The notes beneath the pieces were generated by a model. It did no database searches and was not told the DNA's origin. It was given only the letters and a program-made list of their open reading frames with translations. A stretch of 64,000 bases of DNA from Otis tarda (taxonomy: Eukaryota > Chordata > Aves > Otidiformes > Otididae), in assembly GCA_026413225.1 (NCBI GenBank), contig CM048552.1:168652053-168716052 (forward strand). Direction: 5' to 3'. Positions within the stretch are counted from its first letter, which is position 1. Each line of letters begins with the position of its first letter. This document shows positions 10,721 to 23,143 of this stretch, one piece after another. Position numbers and translations under genes: made by a program.

Positions 10721-13700
10721 TTTGGTAAATAGGAACAGACTCTCCTTCCAAAAGTTATGTAAAAACACGAGCAACTAAGACACAGGGGAACTGAAGCAAA
10801 AAGAGGTGGAACTGAAGCAGAAGGAATTGCACCATGCCCACGGCTAGGCTGGGAGTTGAGGTGCGGTTTCATCACATGGGTTAGCACCGATTGAACCATG
10901 GAGTGCTGCTGGCAGGGCCGAGCCACGCTCCCCTCTCTCCCGGGCCAGGGGTGGCTCCTTCTGAAGGGACATGATCCCACACATCTGCATGGCCATCAAT
11001 GGATGCAGAAGGCTGTTTGGGGAAGGAGGGCAGGATTGTTCTGCTGAAGGCAGTGTACCTGAAGCGCCATTTCTAGGTTGGACTCCAATTTCCTGAGTCA
11101 TAAGAGTATGTGACCTCACCGTAGGAGTGCAGGAAAACCATTCATACATCAAACAAATTCATTTTTTGCTTCTGACTAAATAGCAAGAGGTCCTGATGGG
11201 TATCAATAACAAAATTAATTTTTCCTCTTTTTATTTTCAGGCCTAACATGACTCTTATTTACTACATTATTCTTTATGTCCTAATTATGCATGCATTTGT
11301 TTTTAAACTCCACATGTTTCTTTGTAAACTTGTGAAAATATTTGCAAAAGCTAACAGAGACTGATAGTCTTATTTCAGAATGCAATGAAAACTTAAAAAA
11401 GCATTACAATATAGAAAATAATATAGAAAATCAGACACGCTGGTATCTGAGACTGTAGTATGCTGCTATTCATGTATATAGCTTATATTAGTGAATCTCT
11501 CTGTGTATTTGCAAACATGGATAGGAATATGTGTAGACATGTAAGTGAAAATATGTAAGCGTAAAAGGAGATTCAAAACAGATCATGTAACTGCTGTAGT
11601 TTTTGAAGTCAGCCTTGTCCCCACCCCTGCCATCTTTGGCACAGCTATTAATTATAAAAATGGAAAAGTCCATTAGCACCTAGACATTCAGTTCTGGACA
11701 TCAGTTTATCTCTGCTGGCTAAAAGTCAAAAAATACACAAACACTTCTGGAAGTAAATGTAAGTGCATGACGTCACCTGGTCAGCTATTGTTTTCTCTAC
11801 TTTTTGTTGTCTCTAGACAGACAGAATTTAGTATCTTTTAAAATAATTTTGAAACATACCAATGATTGACTTTAGTGAGTTCATTAGTGTAAACTGCGAC
11901 TTCCAGGGGCAAAAGTGGTGCACTTTCAAGGAGCTGTGGTTAAAAGATACTTTGTCAACACTGTCATAGCTGCCAGGATCACGATGGTGTCTGAAGGCTC
12001 ACTTTCGTTGCTGCAGGTCTATTCTTCTGAGACAGCTGAAGCACTGGGCATCCCCATCTGCCTGCCCCACTCCCATGCCCAAGGCTGCTGCTCTTGGCGG
12101 GAACTGCTCAAAGGGGATGCAGTAACTCTTCAGGAGCACAGGTTAATGTTAATATACCAGGCTATGAACTGAGGTAGTGGAAGCTTATCTGTCCCATTAA
12201 GTGATCATTGCTCCAGGGACAAAAAATTCAAATGGCTGGAAGGGATGTGGGATGAGGGAAGTGCCTTAGCTGTGGCAACTGAACCATCCTGCATTCTTAA
12301 AGCCCTACATTCAAGAGACCAAAAAGAAACTCTGATCTGTCTTCTGCATAGACATGTCAATAGCTTGGATCCTGAAACAATCCATGGAGAGCAGTAGACT
12401 TGATAGCTCTGTAGGTTGTAACTTATTTGAAGGTAGGGAAAAAAGTGAAAAATTTGGGTATACAAATCAGCTGCAACAGAAACATGGGAAAATCAGAACT
12501 AATCCCTGGCACTCCACAGCCTGGTTAGGCCAAAATTAATCTACACAGATCACCTCCCTTGCCTCCTTGATTTTTTTAAAATAAGTTTATTTGTAAAGGG
12601 AAGGATGAACTACTCTATAGGCTTACTGGCATTTCCCCCTCTTCCAATCTCACACCATTAGCTGGCTTTGCTCCCAATTAAAACTTACACTGTGTCAATT
12701 ACAGGGTTTTTTTTAATCCTTCAGTAAACAGATGAAATGCTTCTTAAGAATTCAGTCACAGCTTGACCTAACACACATGAGCCTCGGCTGTATACTTGCA
12801 CGAGCAAGCGCCCTGTGTGCAGAGCAGGTGGGAATGAGAGGTGTCATAAAATGTAACATGAACTGTGTCATCATCTCTTTTGGGATTCAAAGGAACACGG
12901 CCTGTGACAGAAAGAACCCTAATTTGCACCCCAGGAGTTGAACCACTATTATAATTTGATGCGTAAAGTCTGGGAAAGCCAAAAGAAAAGCCTCCATCCT
13001 CTACCCAGTTGACTAGATGCAAACTGCATGCTATACAGAGATTGTGTTGAAAGAAAACGTGCTTTCTGGCTTTTTTCCTTTTTTTTTTTCTCTTGAATAT
13101 TGCTGGTGAAGCAACATCGCAGTGCAAGGGTTAAGGGATCTCAGAAAGCCCTGGTGCACTTTGGCTAGGGGCGGAGACAGCCCACAGAGTAGAGGTCTGT
13201 GCTGCTTGGCCTGGGAAGCTTTTAGATTAGCGTGCTTCCAGCTGCATTTCCTTGAAACTGATTTAGTTTCAGCCCATATCAGAGTCCTTTCATGAAGCTG
13301 CTCCTATTCAAAATACAGTACTTAAAGAAAAGCGCTGTGATGGGGTTTAAAGTAATCCAAAAAGTATGGGTTGGCTTAGAATTTTTGTTACAGCTGAAAG
13401 GGCCAGGATTCAGGACAGGAGGATAACAGAAATTATGCCTCCCTGCACAAACTAAGCCTTTTTTGACCTAAGGCATTTACCACAAAGAACAGGAGGCTTC
13501 ACCATCTCTCACAGGGTTTAGAGTAAGGGAGGTACTTCTTTACTTCCCACTAAGACTTGTTTCATTACAAGTTATCACTCAAAATTATGCTGAATTTACT
13601 CTCTCTGGGAATGCCATCTGTCATGACAGCCACAGTCATTTCTTTGTGCTTTAAATACACTTCTGGAGACACTGTCCCATTTCTTACTGTAGAAATGGCG

Positions 13701-15600
13701 ATTGTTTTCAAACATAACTGTTAGGTAATTATTATCTTTTTTTCTAGTATCAAACTAAAAGCACAGACATAGCTATTAAAAATCTGAAGTATTCATGAAC
13801 AGTGCTTATCCTGCGAATGATGGCCAGGCATATGTTCTTAAAGAATTATTTCTTTAAATGGCAGGATTGTCAAGAGGCCAAGAGAGAACAATTAAGAAAA
13901 ATGCCATTGTTCTGGGCACGGAGAGTGGTGGAGGAGATGTCTAGGCTGCAGAGCCCAGGACTGCTTCCAAGACCCCACCCCGGGAGCAGGCGCTGGCCAT
14001 GTCCTTGCTCCCCCGTGGACATCAGCCAAGGCACATCACGCTCCAGGTGAATGCTAGGACTGCTCTGAGAAAGATCAGGAGTGGGCTTTACGGGGACCTG
14101 AAGAGTGCCACAACGTGCCCTTCCTGGTAAGTATGGGCATAGCAAGAGATTTATTATCGGAAAGAGAGCTGTGATCTAAGTAAACAAGTTGGACAATGGG
14201 CTGGAGAGAAACGATGGAATACATACTGAGCAGCGTGATCGTTTGCGTAAGTCTTCTTGGTTTAATGATATTGGGTTGTGCGCTTGTTCATTTTTCTTTA
14301 AGAGGAAGCAGTGCTTTTTTAAACTGCTGGGGTGGGATTTTGTTAGATGGTGTTTTACTAAGCTGAAAGACAAAGGAAAGAAGGGAAGTGGCACAAGAGG
14401 AAGAAGCCTGGAACAGAAGTGGAATGAATCCAAAGCAAAGAGAGCACGTAGGAAAAGGCTGCAGGAGGCTCCTGCACATCTCAAGCACCAATGCAAAGTA
14501 TGTCAAGATGCTTAGGGTGTGGTTCAAAAGATCAAATAGCAGTTCAGGAGCTGTGAGAAGATAGGAATGGAGTGGACTATTTTGATATCAGACCCTGGTC
14601 CCGTCCCAACGCCTTTTATTAAAGTAGCAATAATGTCTTAAAAATGCAAAAAATATGGATTTTTATTCCATAGCTTTTGTTGAAACCACCATATTAGAAA
14701 AGGTCACCATCAGATTGTGAGGGAAATTGGCAGGTCAATTAGAATTTGCATGGCTAAAATGCCTAAAACACTACCGCTTTATGGAAGGGTTTCACCTACT
14801 CTCATTCAAGGCGCAGACAGAAGGAACAGGCCAAGAGACATTTTTTGGGATCTGCATGCACTTACTACTTTTCCAATCCCTATCCTAGAAAGCAAATTAA
14901 TTCCTCAAAACTACAAGAATAAGGCAGGTGCTTATCACAACATGAGATGTACTGAAACAGAGCAACACATGATCCTAATTCCTGGGAAAGGAAGAGCAGA
15001 ATGGGGGGCACTGACGTGGCTTTACAAAGACAATTGAGGTCTTTCTCATTCTGCTTAGGAATATTTGTTTGGTCCTGATTGTTCACTTCCTTGTCCAGTT
15101 GCTTCAGGATAAACAACTGCACAACTGAGTGTAAGACTACTAATCAAGATAGTAATATTTTACATGCACTTAGCATACATGCAGATAGCTGAGAATTAGG
15201 TCTGCTGATTGTTGCTCCCGTGGCTCAGTGCTGGATCTTGTCTACACAAGGTTGTCTTGTTGGTTCACCTCCCGTACAGTACAACTACCAGCTTTAAAAG
15301 AAACTGTGGTTTCCACCGATATAGCTCTGCCTTATTCTATGTCACGTTGTCTCCCTTCACCATTCCAGCTGCGAGTGAACTCATGCACATGGCATCAACA
15401 GTTTTAGCATTTAAGTACACTCGGCAACTGGTGTGAAACCTCATTCTGAGACTACAGCTTTCAGTCTCATTCCATATTAAAATCAGTTTGGAACTACATG
15501 TTTTCTGCGCCTTCAGCCAATTTTTCCTTTTCTTTTCAGGCTGAGCACATGGAAAAGATACGCGAATGCTTCACCTGGCAGCCAGCTTGCAGCTCCAGCA

Positions 15601-15705
15601 CAGGGATCCACTGTGACTTCATTAGGACTTCAAAGGAAAATGCCACACAGCTGTGTTACACAAATGCTGTGGAGTGGTGAGAGGCAGCACTGAAGAGGTT
15701 AAATA
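15601..15705 (+). repeat. diverged direct repeat, copy 1
   Basis: The segment CAGGGATCCACTGTGACTTC ... TCAAAGGAAAA ... TTACACAAATGCTG ... GAGGTTAAA has a recognisable counterpart about 550 bases downstream, in the same order and orientation. It may be a local duplication or two copies of an unnamed old repeat. Copy 1 also reads as an open frame after a good acceptor-like site, but the repeat relation weakens any exon claim. Confidence 0.5.
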
Positions 15706-16147
15706 TATACACTAACATGGGCCAGGTTTCTATTTTGTACCTAAACTTGGAAGCAAGAAGGCTTGGAAGAAGCAGGGGGAAGAAGAGAAGGCATAGATTT
15801 GGGAGATGAAAGGAAAAAAAATATCACTTGCTTTGGGTCCAGAGCAAGCATTTAGAAATCATTTATTTTAAACCTTAAATGGCTAAGATTATATTAGCTA
15901 GCTTGAAATATCCCCACAAGTATGCTCTTCCCCCAGGACAGACATTTCCTGGGGCAGGGGCAGTGCAGGAGGGAGGGGAGAAGGAGGGAGAATGGGGATA
16001 TTCAATGTATTGCGGTACTTCTGGAATCCTCTTATCTGTAGCAAGACTGGGAACACCTGGACAACACTTGCCGTCCTCCCCCACCCACCTGTGCAAATTG
16101 CTAAGCACAGTGCAGCTCAAAGCACTACACCATATGCCAGTCACATC

Positions 16148-16245
16148 ACAGAGATCCATTGTGACTTCTCCAAACATCAAAGAAAAACCATTGCACATCT
16201 TCTTTGCACAAATACTGATGGAGTCAGTTGTGAAGGGGTTAAAAG
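16148..16245 (+). repeat. diverged direct repeat, copy 2
   Basis: CAGAGATCCATTGTGACTTC ... TCAAAGAAAAA ... TTGCACAAATACTG ... GGGGTTAAAA parallels 15601-15705 element by element, with substitutions and small gaps. The open frames over the two copies differ, which argues that the similarity is not due to shared protein coding. Confidence 0.5.
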
Positions 16246-19200
16246 ATCAAGTTCTGCTATAAAGATAACAGGAACTGGAGAACACGCAGCAGATGTTCCA
16301 TGTGGAGGCACTTAAGTTTACGGTCCCACCTGTGTCCATTTAATACCTTTAACAGCAATCTCCTGCTCATTTGTGAGGGAGAAGAGAAAAATCGATGTTT
16401 CAGTCTCAACATTTTCTCACATCCCCATCCCACATGAGGAAAGGGAGGATGGGATGGGATGAGCAGACAAGACAAGAGGGCTGAAGCTGAGATTTAAGGA
16501 CATGAATATACAGAGATTTATGCAAGTAGACATCCTCATGTGGAAAATCAGCCATTCTTTTATGTGCAAGGCAACTCATGCTCTGTTCTGGGGAGCAGCA
16601 GCCCAACCTCAATGTCAGTGTTTAGAATGTCTTAAGAGCAGCATGAACAGTAACTAGTCATGTCACCGAGTTTTACATCCTTCTCTTTGTTTCCTTCCTT
16701 CCTGCTCTCCTTCCTATTTCCCTTCCAAACAAACCAATTGTCTTCCATTACGTATGTTGAATGACTTCAAACAAAGTGGAGGAAAAGACTCAAAATAATT
16801 ATGTGGCAATTTAGTGGAAATATGCAACCAGAGACATAGAGACTGAGGCTGAGCATGATCCATTGCGCTATTAGACAGCAGAGTCCACATGGGAGAGGCT
16901 TGGGAAAGTTTCAGTCAGAAAGGAGTAGGCAAAGACTGAACCTTCTTGTACACCAAAGTGAGACCATCATAGGGCACAAATCTACAAGAAAACAGATTTA
17001 GGTGTTCATGGAAGTATTTTTCTTCCTTAGTTCAAATAGATCAAGCGCTAGAGGAAGAAAAACATCCAGTTACTAAGAGCAGCGAGTTTGTTTCTGTCCA
17101 GCACTAAGGAGGTGAAAACATAGCCTGTAGGCCATATCCATGGACACAGGATATAAAATCCTGCTTCCTTTTTTCTGACTTGCTGGTTACAAAAAAAAAA
17201 GCTTCACAGCATGACCCCACATAGCTGGTAGGAGTTATGTATCTGTATTTACCAGCAGCCTGAAGTGCTCCCGAGCTGATGAATCTCCTTGAACACATTT
17301 CTGCATCACTGCTAGCTGTTTTCAGCAGGCAGAGGGGAAGAGGCAGAAGTACATCTCTCAAGGAACTGGAATTAGGAGTTGGCGGAAAGAGGGAAATATG
17401 GAGCTCGACAGCTGTGATCTTAAAAGGGAGTAAATTATTCAGCTGAGTGATGCTGATCTCTCTGTGAACTTCCACTGACATCACTGGGATACTGTTGTGC
17501 TGGAAAGTATGCAATTTGTATATTTATACTGTGACCCATGAACCATAATTTAACATGGAATTCAACCCTCTGCGCTAAATGACTTTGACACCCCAAGGCT
17601 ACAGCAATTCAGAGAACAAAACAACTACTGTCTCCTCAGGCAGGCAGGGTTCTTAAAAATATAACGTTACACAGAAAACAAAGGTAGAATAGTTTCATAA
17701 CTATGTACAACACACCTTAGCGCCTTGTCTTATCCCAGATGTCTCCTCACTGCTGGCTCTCTGCCATTTACACCAGTCTCCCATTTCATGTCTTGGCACA
17801 ACCCAAGTCACTCCTCCTTGTGACCTATCCGAAGGAGGAGTCAAACCCAAGTAGTAGCTGGAGGGTAACCATGAGAGGCCTGCTCAAAGGAGACTGCCTC
17901 TCTAAGAAGCAGAGTGCTACACTAGAACTCCAGAAATATTTATTCTATTTCTAGTTTTGCTATGTGCTTGATGATGGATTGTGGGTGCATCACTCTGTGC
18001 TTTTATACCTCAGTTTGCCTATCTCTTTTTTTTTTTTTCCCCTCCTGCGACCATCACTTAAACACTTAGAATATTTCATGTTTGAAAACTGGGATTTCAG
18101 CATCATAGGATGCAGTTGTTGCTCAAGAGCTGAGGTTGCAGCAGCGGATAGCGGCTAGCAGATAAGAAAACCTCTGGCTTTATTTACACAATGAGGTGCA
18201 CATACACACAAATACACAGGATTGCACACTACAAGCTACCTTGTTTTCAAATGCAGCATCCCTCTATTTAAATGCCAGTTTGGCACAGTAGCTGCAATAC
18301 TTTATGAATATAGTTTCTTCATGGTTCACATCATAGAGAAACTGGCTACTACTCTGTCCCCCCCAAGTCTGGTACATTTTCTGGAAATACTTGCAGATCT
18401 GAAAGGAAGCACAGCTCTCGGTGAAGCATTTGCAGGGAATTCAAAGCTGACCAGCAAAGAACAGCTTCTGGTTCAACACTAGCAACAGCGACTCTGGCTG
18501 TGAAAGCACTGCTGTGCCATAGGCAACATCCTCGCTGTACAGCTGCTACCTGCATCAGGGTTCGAGAGGCAGAACCACTTCTGGTTTGGCTTTCATGTCC
18601 AGAAACCAGCTGAAGCCAGGAAGACACAGTCATTTCTAATTTCAGATGAGCTGCCTTGAAAGCTCACAACATATTCCTTAAAAATGTGGCTGGGAAATAC
18701 TGGGAAGTTTCATTTCTCTGTAGAAGACACTACTCTTAGTGTCAACACTCCTGCTAGTTTGCAATGCTCCTCCCTGGCGATGACTGCCAATCGCTGCACG
18801 CAGCAACATTGCAAGGTCTTACAAAAGATGCAGAGGTGGGTTTATTTTTTTCCCCCATTACCTTGCTCCATGCTAGCTTGCCCTCTGCTAGCAGCAAGCT
18901 TGCTGGCTGGGACGAGACCTTCCAGACACCTTGCAGGTGGTCCTGGGGCTGGTACAGTTGCTTGTCAGGGTACAGGAGAGTTTTGCAGCTCCATGCAAGC
19001 ACGCTGGCTTTTCTGGCAGCTCAAGTCTCTGGTTCCCTCAACTCTCACCTTCAGATTTAATAGTTTCAGCCTCTTACTGTTTCTATTATAGAACCATAAC
19101 ACCCCTTTGTTTATTTTGCCTGTAATCCCATCTCCCTCCCCTACCAGGCCCAATGGCTCAAGCTAGGGAGTGTTGCCAAGGATGTGAGCCTGTGTTCTAG

Positions 19201-20637
19201 AGAAAAGACTTTCTGCACAGCACTGTCCCTGGCACGGGGTGGAGGTGTGGGCTCCAGCCACCATTCCCCATTCCTGCAGCCTGAGGGGCCCATCACACTC
19301 CCCCAGGGATAACCAGCCCTACCTGAGTGACAAGGCTGTAGAAAGACAGGAAGCTCACACGCTTCTTACCTTGTGTTTCAAGGATTTTTAGTAACAGAGT
19401 GCTAGCAGGCTATTTGTTTATTAACCCTTTAGGGTTCAGGGATAAACCTCCTGAGGGCCAGGGTGAGAGCTGAGGTGGTCCCTTCAGGAGCTCCTTGCAG
19501 CAGGATGTGGGTCCCTGCTTGTGCTTGTCTTTTTGGTGGCTTTGGTGCCCTGTGGATGGTACCATGTACCTGGGGGCAGGTGAAAGATCAGTGGTGGCGT
19601 GGTGAGCTAACCCGTCCTTAGGGAGTCTAAGCAGCTGGGCAGGAATGCCAGGGATAACACATTGTCGCATTAATCGCTGCCTGAAGATAGGGAGTACCTC
19701 CTCAAGCCCTCTCCACGCACTTTTTCATCTCTTTTGACTCTGATGTAGTAGCAAACAGATCCCTATTACAGTGAGCCAAGAATCTTCCAAGGCTAAAATC
19801 CTCCTGCTTGGCTCCTATCATGGTCTTTATTCTGCTAAAAATAGCCCTATAAGCACCAGTTATCAGGTGGTTTACTGTCTGGACAATAGACTGTTACTAC
19901 ACTCACTGAAACTTGCAGGACTGGGATCTGATTCATAGAGTCATTTGGTGCTTTGTCTTTAAAGACCAGTCTTTTACTCACTGTCTCTCTTCTTTCTTTT
20001 TCCCACTGATTTGCTCCTTGCTGGCATGCAAGTTACCATAGAAAACATTCTTAACTTGCTCTGTACCTGATACTTACTTATGTTTTCTTCTCAATTGCTG
20101 TTAGACAAGAAATAATTCTCTGCCTTATCTGCAAATGAAACTAGAAAAAAACAGAGAGCAGAGGCCACGGTCTTAGGGCTGTAAAGGGTTTTCTCTTTCT
20201 TTTTCTTTGCTGTGGTTATTATAACTTTATTTTATTTTTTTTCCCTTTTTAAGATGAATAAAGATTACTGCAGCACTGAATAAAAACCTTTGCTATAGTG
20301 TAAAATGTTTGATTTCTAAAAAGTAGAAAAAAAAACTTATTAAATGTTTTAAAAAGAGTTTTCCCTGCTGACCACAAATGGAAACTGTTTTAATTTTGGG
20401 CTCCCTTTAGAAAAAGTTGGGCTTTTGATCTTGGTCAGGAGGGGTCCTTTGATGCATCTTGTTTATTGTTGAGAAGAAGCAAAACGGAAGGAAGCAGAAT
20501 TTCTCAGTATATTATTGTTTATATTCCTGTTTTCTTTTGGGACAACATTGGAACAATTTGAAGTAGATGAACTCATGTCCTTAAAGCAGAGTATCTGCTG
20601 GGAGAGCGAGAGGAGAATCTACTGAGTGAATCCAGTT

Positions 20638-20861
20638 CTATGCCCAGATTTGCAGTCTAGACTTGCACTGAAGAGAGGTAGATTTATGGATGGTGGAGAA
20701 TGTAGTGGTTAGCTTTGCTGAGTGCAAAGGCAGTCTTAGTGGTAGTATGAATGCCTGTACAATAGTGGTTGCAAATTTGCGTGTAGCATCTAGCACATTA
20801 ATTACAGCTTCGCTGGAAATGGGAATATCAGAATCGTCCAACATAGATAGAACTTCTCTGA
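20638..20861 (-). CDS. candidate coding exon, unknown protein (second of a pair)
   Basis: Read on the minus strand, a pyrimidine-rich stretch ending TTTTAACCTTACAGAG is followed from 20861 by an open frame beginning (V)REVLSMLDDSDIPISSEAV. It is rich in acidic and branched residues and looks protein-like. The frame stays open to a stop at 20638. If the exon ends internally, the only GT in a plausible place is the weak donor GTACAG at 20760, giving an exon of 101 bases (20761-20861). Joining to the exon at 21240-21473 keeps frame only if the second AG of the CAGAG pair is used; using the first (CAG) leads to an early stop. I recognise no family. Chance is a real alternative, because the donor is poor. 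Confidence 0.33.
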
Positions 20862-21239
20862 CTCTGTAAGGTTAAAATAAATAGTGATTGCCTCTGGCAG
20901 TACAGCATTTACAAAATCGAATGCATGTGTTCTGTATATATAGTGCTGTGCATGTATCGCTCTTCTATAAAAGTACATCTGTGCCTCATCTTGGATCACA
21001 TGTCATCAGATTTGGATGGCATTTACTGGCAGAATACCATTAGAAAGAATATTTGCAGTGTAATTAAGAAAACATACACTTCTTACTGCCCATCATTTAT
21101 CTCTGTATCTCTAATAGAAACACACATCTGTAATACCTGCATTCCCTTAAATAATATGAACTAGCATGTGACCAAGTTGCTGGTTACCAGGCTGACCAGG
21201 GACTGCTGTTGTTGTCTGCTCTCTTACAGCAGACCTTAC

Positions 21240-21473
21240 CTGCCATACCATGTGCCAATGAATCATTCAATTTGCATTCTAGAAGGCAGGAGGAGTCTGA
21301 AGTGGTAATTAAGCTCTCCACCGCCTTGCAAGTTTTATTACTGTAGATATCCAGAATCTGATTCTCCCTGCAGGTTAACAATGTGCTGGGGAGAGCCATT
21401 AATTTCAACAAAGCCGCAGATTTACACTTGTAAAGGAGAAGAGGATTGATGCTCTCCGTGGTCACGATATAGA
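21240..21473 (-). CDS. candidate coding exon of an extracellular-type protein
   Basis: On the minus strand a strong acceptor (TGTTTACCTTTCTTCAG, ending at 21474) is followed by 234 bases open in one frame and then a near-consensus donor CAG/GTAAGG (GT at 21239-21238). Both boundaries are phase 1, the usual phase for extracellular modules. The 78 residues contain five cysteines (about residues 17, 35, 49, 63, 67) and two N-glycosylation sequons (NKT near residue 46, NDS near 70), which suggests a secreted or ectodomain segment. The frame continues in phase into the candidate exon at 20861 after a 378-base intron. I cannot name the family. Flanking exons were not found, so this could be an isolated exon in a large gene, a decayed gene, or chance. 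Confidence 0.45.
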
Positions 21474-22140
21474 CTGAAGAAAGGTAAACATTCTTTGTTC
21501 TCAAGTGGAGTCCAGAAAGCTGTAGCTCTAAATGTATACTCTAAACCTGAGATTACGGTGGTTTATGGCTGTGTAAAGTTGCTTGAATATTTAAAACAGC
21601 CTCTGCCAAGCAAAACAGGATGCATAAAAGACCCGATCTTATTTCAGGCAATGGGGATTTCTTTCCCCTTGGTGTTGTCTGTCTATTTATTGTTTGAAAT
21701 AATAAAAAAAAAACCCCTGCAACAGCAAACCAGGGGAGAGAGTAGCCCAACAGGGAGATCTCTTCTTCCAGCTGAGGTAAACTTGCAAAATGGGTTCAGA
21801 TGAGGTGTCCGTAATAATTCTTCTTGGTCCACTTGTAAAGTGTTCAGGGCAACTGGAAGATACACAGGAGAGCTGACTGGGACATTAAGGGAGAGATTAA
21901 TATCACTTACTTCACAGGCTTTGAGATGTGTATCTACCCATTCTACCCATTGTTAACTTTTGTTTGCTATAGAGCATTGAATGAAGTAGAGTCTTCAGAT
22001 TTTCATGAGACGTTAGAGAAATTAGGACTAAAACTAGTTTACAAAGCCAGCATGTAAAGCCAGGACCTACTATGAGACAGAATTTCCTTTAGATTGTATT
22101 CATACATGTTGGACAGGACATTTTATTATAAATGAGCAAT

Positions 22141-22440
22141 GACTCTCTGACAGACTTAGAGAGTTGAGGTTATTCAGCCTGGAGAAGAGGCGGCTCTGGG
22201 GACATCTTATAGCAGCCTTTCAATACCTACAGGAGGCCTACAAGAAAGATGGGGAGAAACTCTTCAGTAGGGCCTGTTGCAATAGGATCAGGGGTTATCA
22301 GGAAAAAAAAATTTACAATGAGAGTGGTAGAACATTGAAAGAGGTTGCCCAGAGAGGTGGTCTAATTTTATTTTTGCCATGATGCCACTGCATGGGAATC
22401 TGTACTTGAGACTGCAGTCTTCAAAAAGGCTGCTGAGGCC
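22141..22440 (+). mobile_element. CR1 fragment, 5'-truncated and diverged
   Basis: The stretch matches the C-terminal part of CR1 ORF2: GAGAGTTGAGGTTATTCAGC, CTGGAGAAGAGGCGGC, GATGGGGAGAAACTCTTCAG, TAGGGCCTGTTGCAATAGG, and ACAATGAGAGTGGTAGAACA. The coding frame is broken by substitutions and an A-run near 22303. The similarity fades after the GAGGTTGCCCAGAGAGG segment, so the 3' tail is not preserved. Confidence 0.85.
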
Positions 22441-22504
22441 TTTCTTTGAAGTAGGCCCTTCAATGCAAAGGTATTTAATTTGAGTAATCCCACTTGTTAA
22501 CATG

Positions 22505-22570
22505 AATCTTAGGGCATATCTACACTGCACAGCAGGTGCTGGTCTTGTACAGGCTGCCTTTGCAAACAAA
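22505..22570. repeat. possible ancient MITE-like relic between CR1 pieces
   Basis: AGGGCATATCTACACTGCAC and the following bases recall a widespread amniote repeat end with a TCTACACTGC core. The match is short and from memory only. Confidence 0.25.
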
Positions 22571-22590
22571 GCAAAGTAGCTGTGTCAGTT

Positions 22591-23143
22591 TTAGAATCAT
22601 AAAATCTTAGAATAGCTAGGGTTGGAAGGGACCTTTAAAAGTCATCTAGTCCAAGCCCCCTGCAATGAGCGGAGACATCCCCAACCAGTTCAGGTTGCTC
22701 AGAGCCCCATCCAACCTGGCCTTGGATATTTCCAGAGATGGGGCATCCACCATCTCTGTTGGCAACATGTGCCAGTGTTTCACCACCCTCGTCGTAAAAA
22801 AAATGTCTTCCTTATGTCCAGTCTGAATCTGCCTCACTCTATTTTAAAACAGTTAGCCCTAGTCCTGTCACAACAGGCCTCGTTAAAGAGTTTCTCCCAG
22901 TCTTTCCTGTAGGCCCCTTTAGGTACTGGAAGACCACTTCAAGGTCTCCCCGGAGCCTTCTCTTCTCCAGATTGAACAGCCTTAACTCTCTCAGCCTGTA
23001 CTCACGGGAAAGGTGCTCCAGCCCCCTGATCTTCTTTGTGGCCCTCCTCTGAACTCACTCCAGCTGGTCCATGTCCTTCTCATGTTGTGGGCTCCAGAGC
23101 TGGACTCCAGGTGGAGTCTCACGAGAGCAGAGTAGAGGAGAAA
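22591..23143 (-). mobile_element. CR1 3' part, 5'-truncated
   Basis: On the plus strand it begins with the reverse 3' terminus (AGAATCATAAAATC, then TAGGGTTGGAAGGGACC) and runs through the reverse complement of ORF2 C-terminal coding (AACCTGGCC, GGTCTCCCCGGAGCC, TCTCTCAGCCTGTACTCACG, CTGGTCCATGTCCTTCTC) to CAGAGTAGAGGAG. The element is cut off at its 5' end near 23143. Its reading frame has several disruptions, so it is moderately old. Confidence 0.93.

Larger units (their letters stand above)
10721..20637. other. mixed-composition DNA, no supportable gene
   Basis: About 10 kb with no CR1 and no recognised gene. GC content rises modestly around 18,400-19,650, where overlapping open frames occur on both strands, but none shows domain-like features. 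Several acceptor-like sites (for example TTTTCTTTTCAG before 15540) are followed by short open frames; the one at 15540 overlaps a diverged direct repeat, so I do not call it an exon. Confidence 0.5.

Noticed and set aside
15540-15677. Exon-like frame after a very strong acceptor TTTTCCTTTTCTTTTCAG with a GTGAGA donor
   Set aside because: The second half is a diverged direct repeat of 16148-16245, and the two copies do not share a reading frame, so coding constraint is unlikely.
18349-19153. Cluster of overlapping frames on both strands
   Set aside because: A GC-richer patch with fewer stops; no frame stands out and no splice-site pair was found.
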